This document shows positions 12,224 through 12,386 of a stretch of 12,386 nucleotides of DNA, piece after piece. The translations under genes and the position numbers were made by a program. How positions within the stretch are numbered: the first letter of the stretch is position 1; every line of letters begins with the position of its first letter. Location: positions 1 to 12,386 of the forward strand of contig JBEKHI010000250.1 of NCBI GenBank assembly GCA_050012355.1. Reading direction: 5' to 3'. Source of the DNA: JBEKHI01 sp050012355. GTDB taxonomy: Bacteria > Actinomycetota > Actinomycetes > Streptosporangiales > Streptosporangiaceae. The notes under the pieces were generated by a model. The model saw nothing but the letters and a program-made list of their open reading frames with translations, did no database searches and had not been told where the DNA came from.

Positions 12224-12386
12224 ACCAGACTATGGACTGCGAAGAGGCGCGCATCTCGCTCGGGGTTTACGTCCTCGGGGCGATCGATCCCGCCGAGCGG
12301 GCGATGGTCGACGCGCACCTGGAGACCTGCCAGGAGTGCCGCGACGAACTCGCCGGCCTGACGGGGCTGCCCGCGCTGCTCGCCAC
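12220..12386 (+). CDS. Zinc-finger (ZAS) anti-sigma factor, 3' truncated
   Basis: Only the first 55 residues are in the window. MDCEEARISLGVYVLGAIDP is the standard opening, and HLETCQECRDELA gives the zinc-anti-sigma motif H33-x3-C37-x2-C40, with Cys7 upstream as the likely fourth ligand. This domain binds and holds the cognate ECF sigma factor, releasing it on redox or other envelope signals. The start ATG 12220 lies in the sigma stop codon (ATGA); Met5 is a possible alternative. Family members usually continue with one transmembrane helix and an extracytoplasmic domain, which would lie beyond the window edge. Confidence 0.93.
   Translation, partial: MNQTMDCEEARISLGVYVLGAIDPAERAMVDAHLETCQECRDELAGLTGLPALLA

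Overview
The window is high-GC DNA from a mycothiol-producing actinomycete. Mycothiol synthase (MshD), the atypical nitrogen regulator GlnR, an XRE/DUF5753-DUF397 pair, a DivIVA-like coiled-coil protein and a short-form Ppx/GppA phosphatase all point to a filamentous member of Actinomycetes. I cannot fix the genus from sequence alone. Both ends cut through genes: a SpoIIE-type phosphatase on the left and a zinc-finger anti-sigma factor on the right.

Left block (1-2888): the C-terminal part of a GAF/SpoIIE phosphatase and a PRC-barrel-like protein read rightward. They converge on an archaeal/eukaryotic-type prolyl-tRNA synthetase (proS) read leftward. Regulatory block (2988-4597): a small Trp-rich protein gene, whose own start lies inside a much longer open frame, is divergent from an Scr1-like XRE regulator that overlaps its DUF397 partner by ATGA. 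The two divergent leaders carry mirrored CCGGTCC and GGAGGGG elements, which suggests one shared operator. This three-gene module has lower GC and looks like accessory DNA set among housekeeping genes.

Middle block (4740-8726): a DAO-family flavoprotein oxidoreductase (leftward) is divergent from ppx (rightward). ppx converges, across a long perfect hairpin, on the DivIVA-like protein, which has an N-terminal polar-targeting-like motif, an Ala/Glu-rich coiled coil and a long disordered Pro/Ala tail. A 546-bp stretch without a convincing gene (8727-9272) follows. It is rich in palindromes and in GTAAC/GTTAC half-sites of the kind bound by GlnR/MtrA-family regulators. A small acidic conserved-looking protein gene then starts at 9273.

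Right block (9450-12386): glnR and mshD form a leftward pair coupled by a GTGA overlap, and a stand-alone MoaD/ThiS sulfur carrier is divergent from glnR. Last come a SigL-like ECF sigma factor and its ZAS anti-sigma factor, coupled by ATGA. The sigma leader holds a perfect 10-bp inverted repeat whose right arm covers the only plausible ribosome-binding site. Nothing here is an obvious phage, IS element, CRISPR array or RNA gene.
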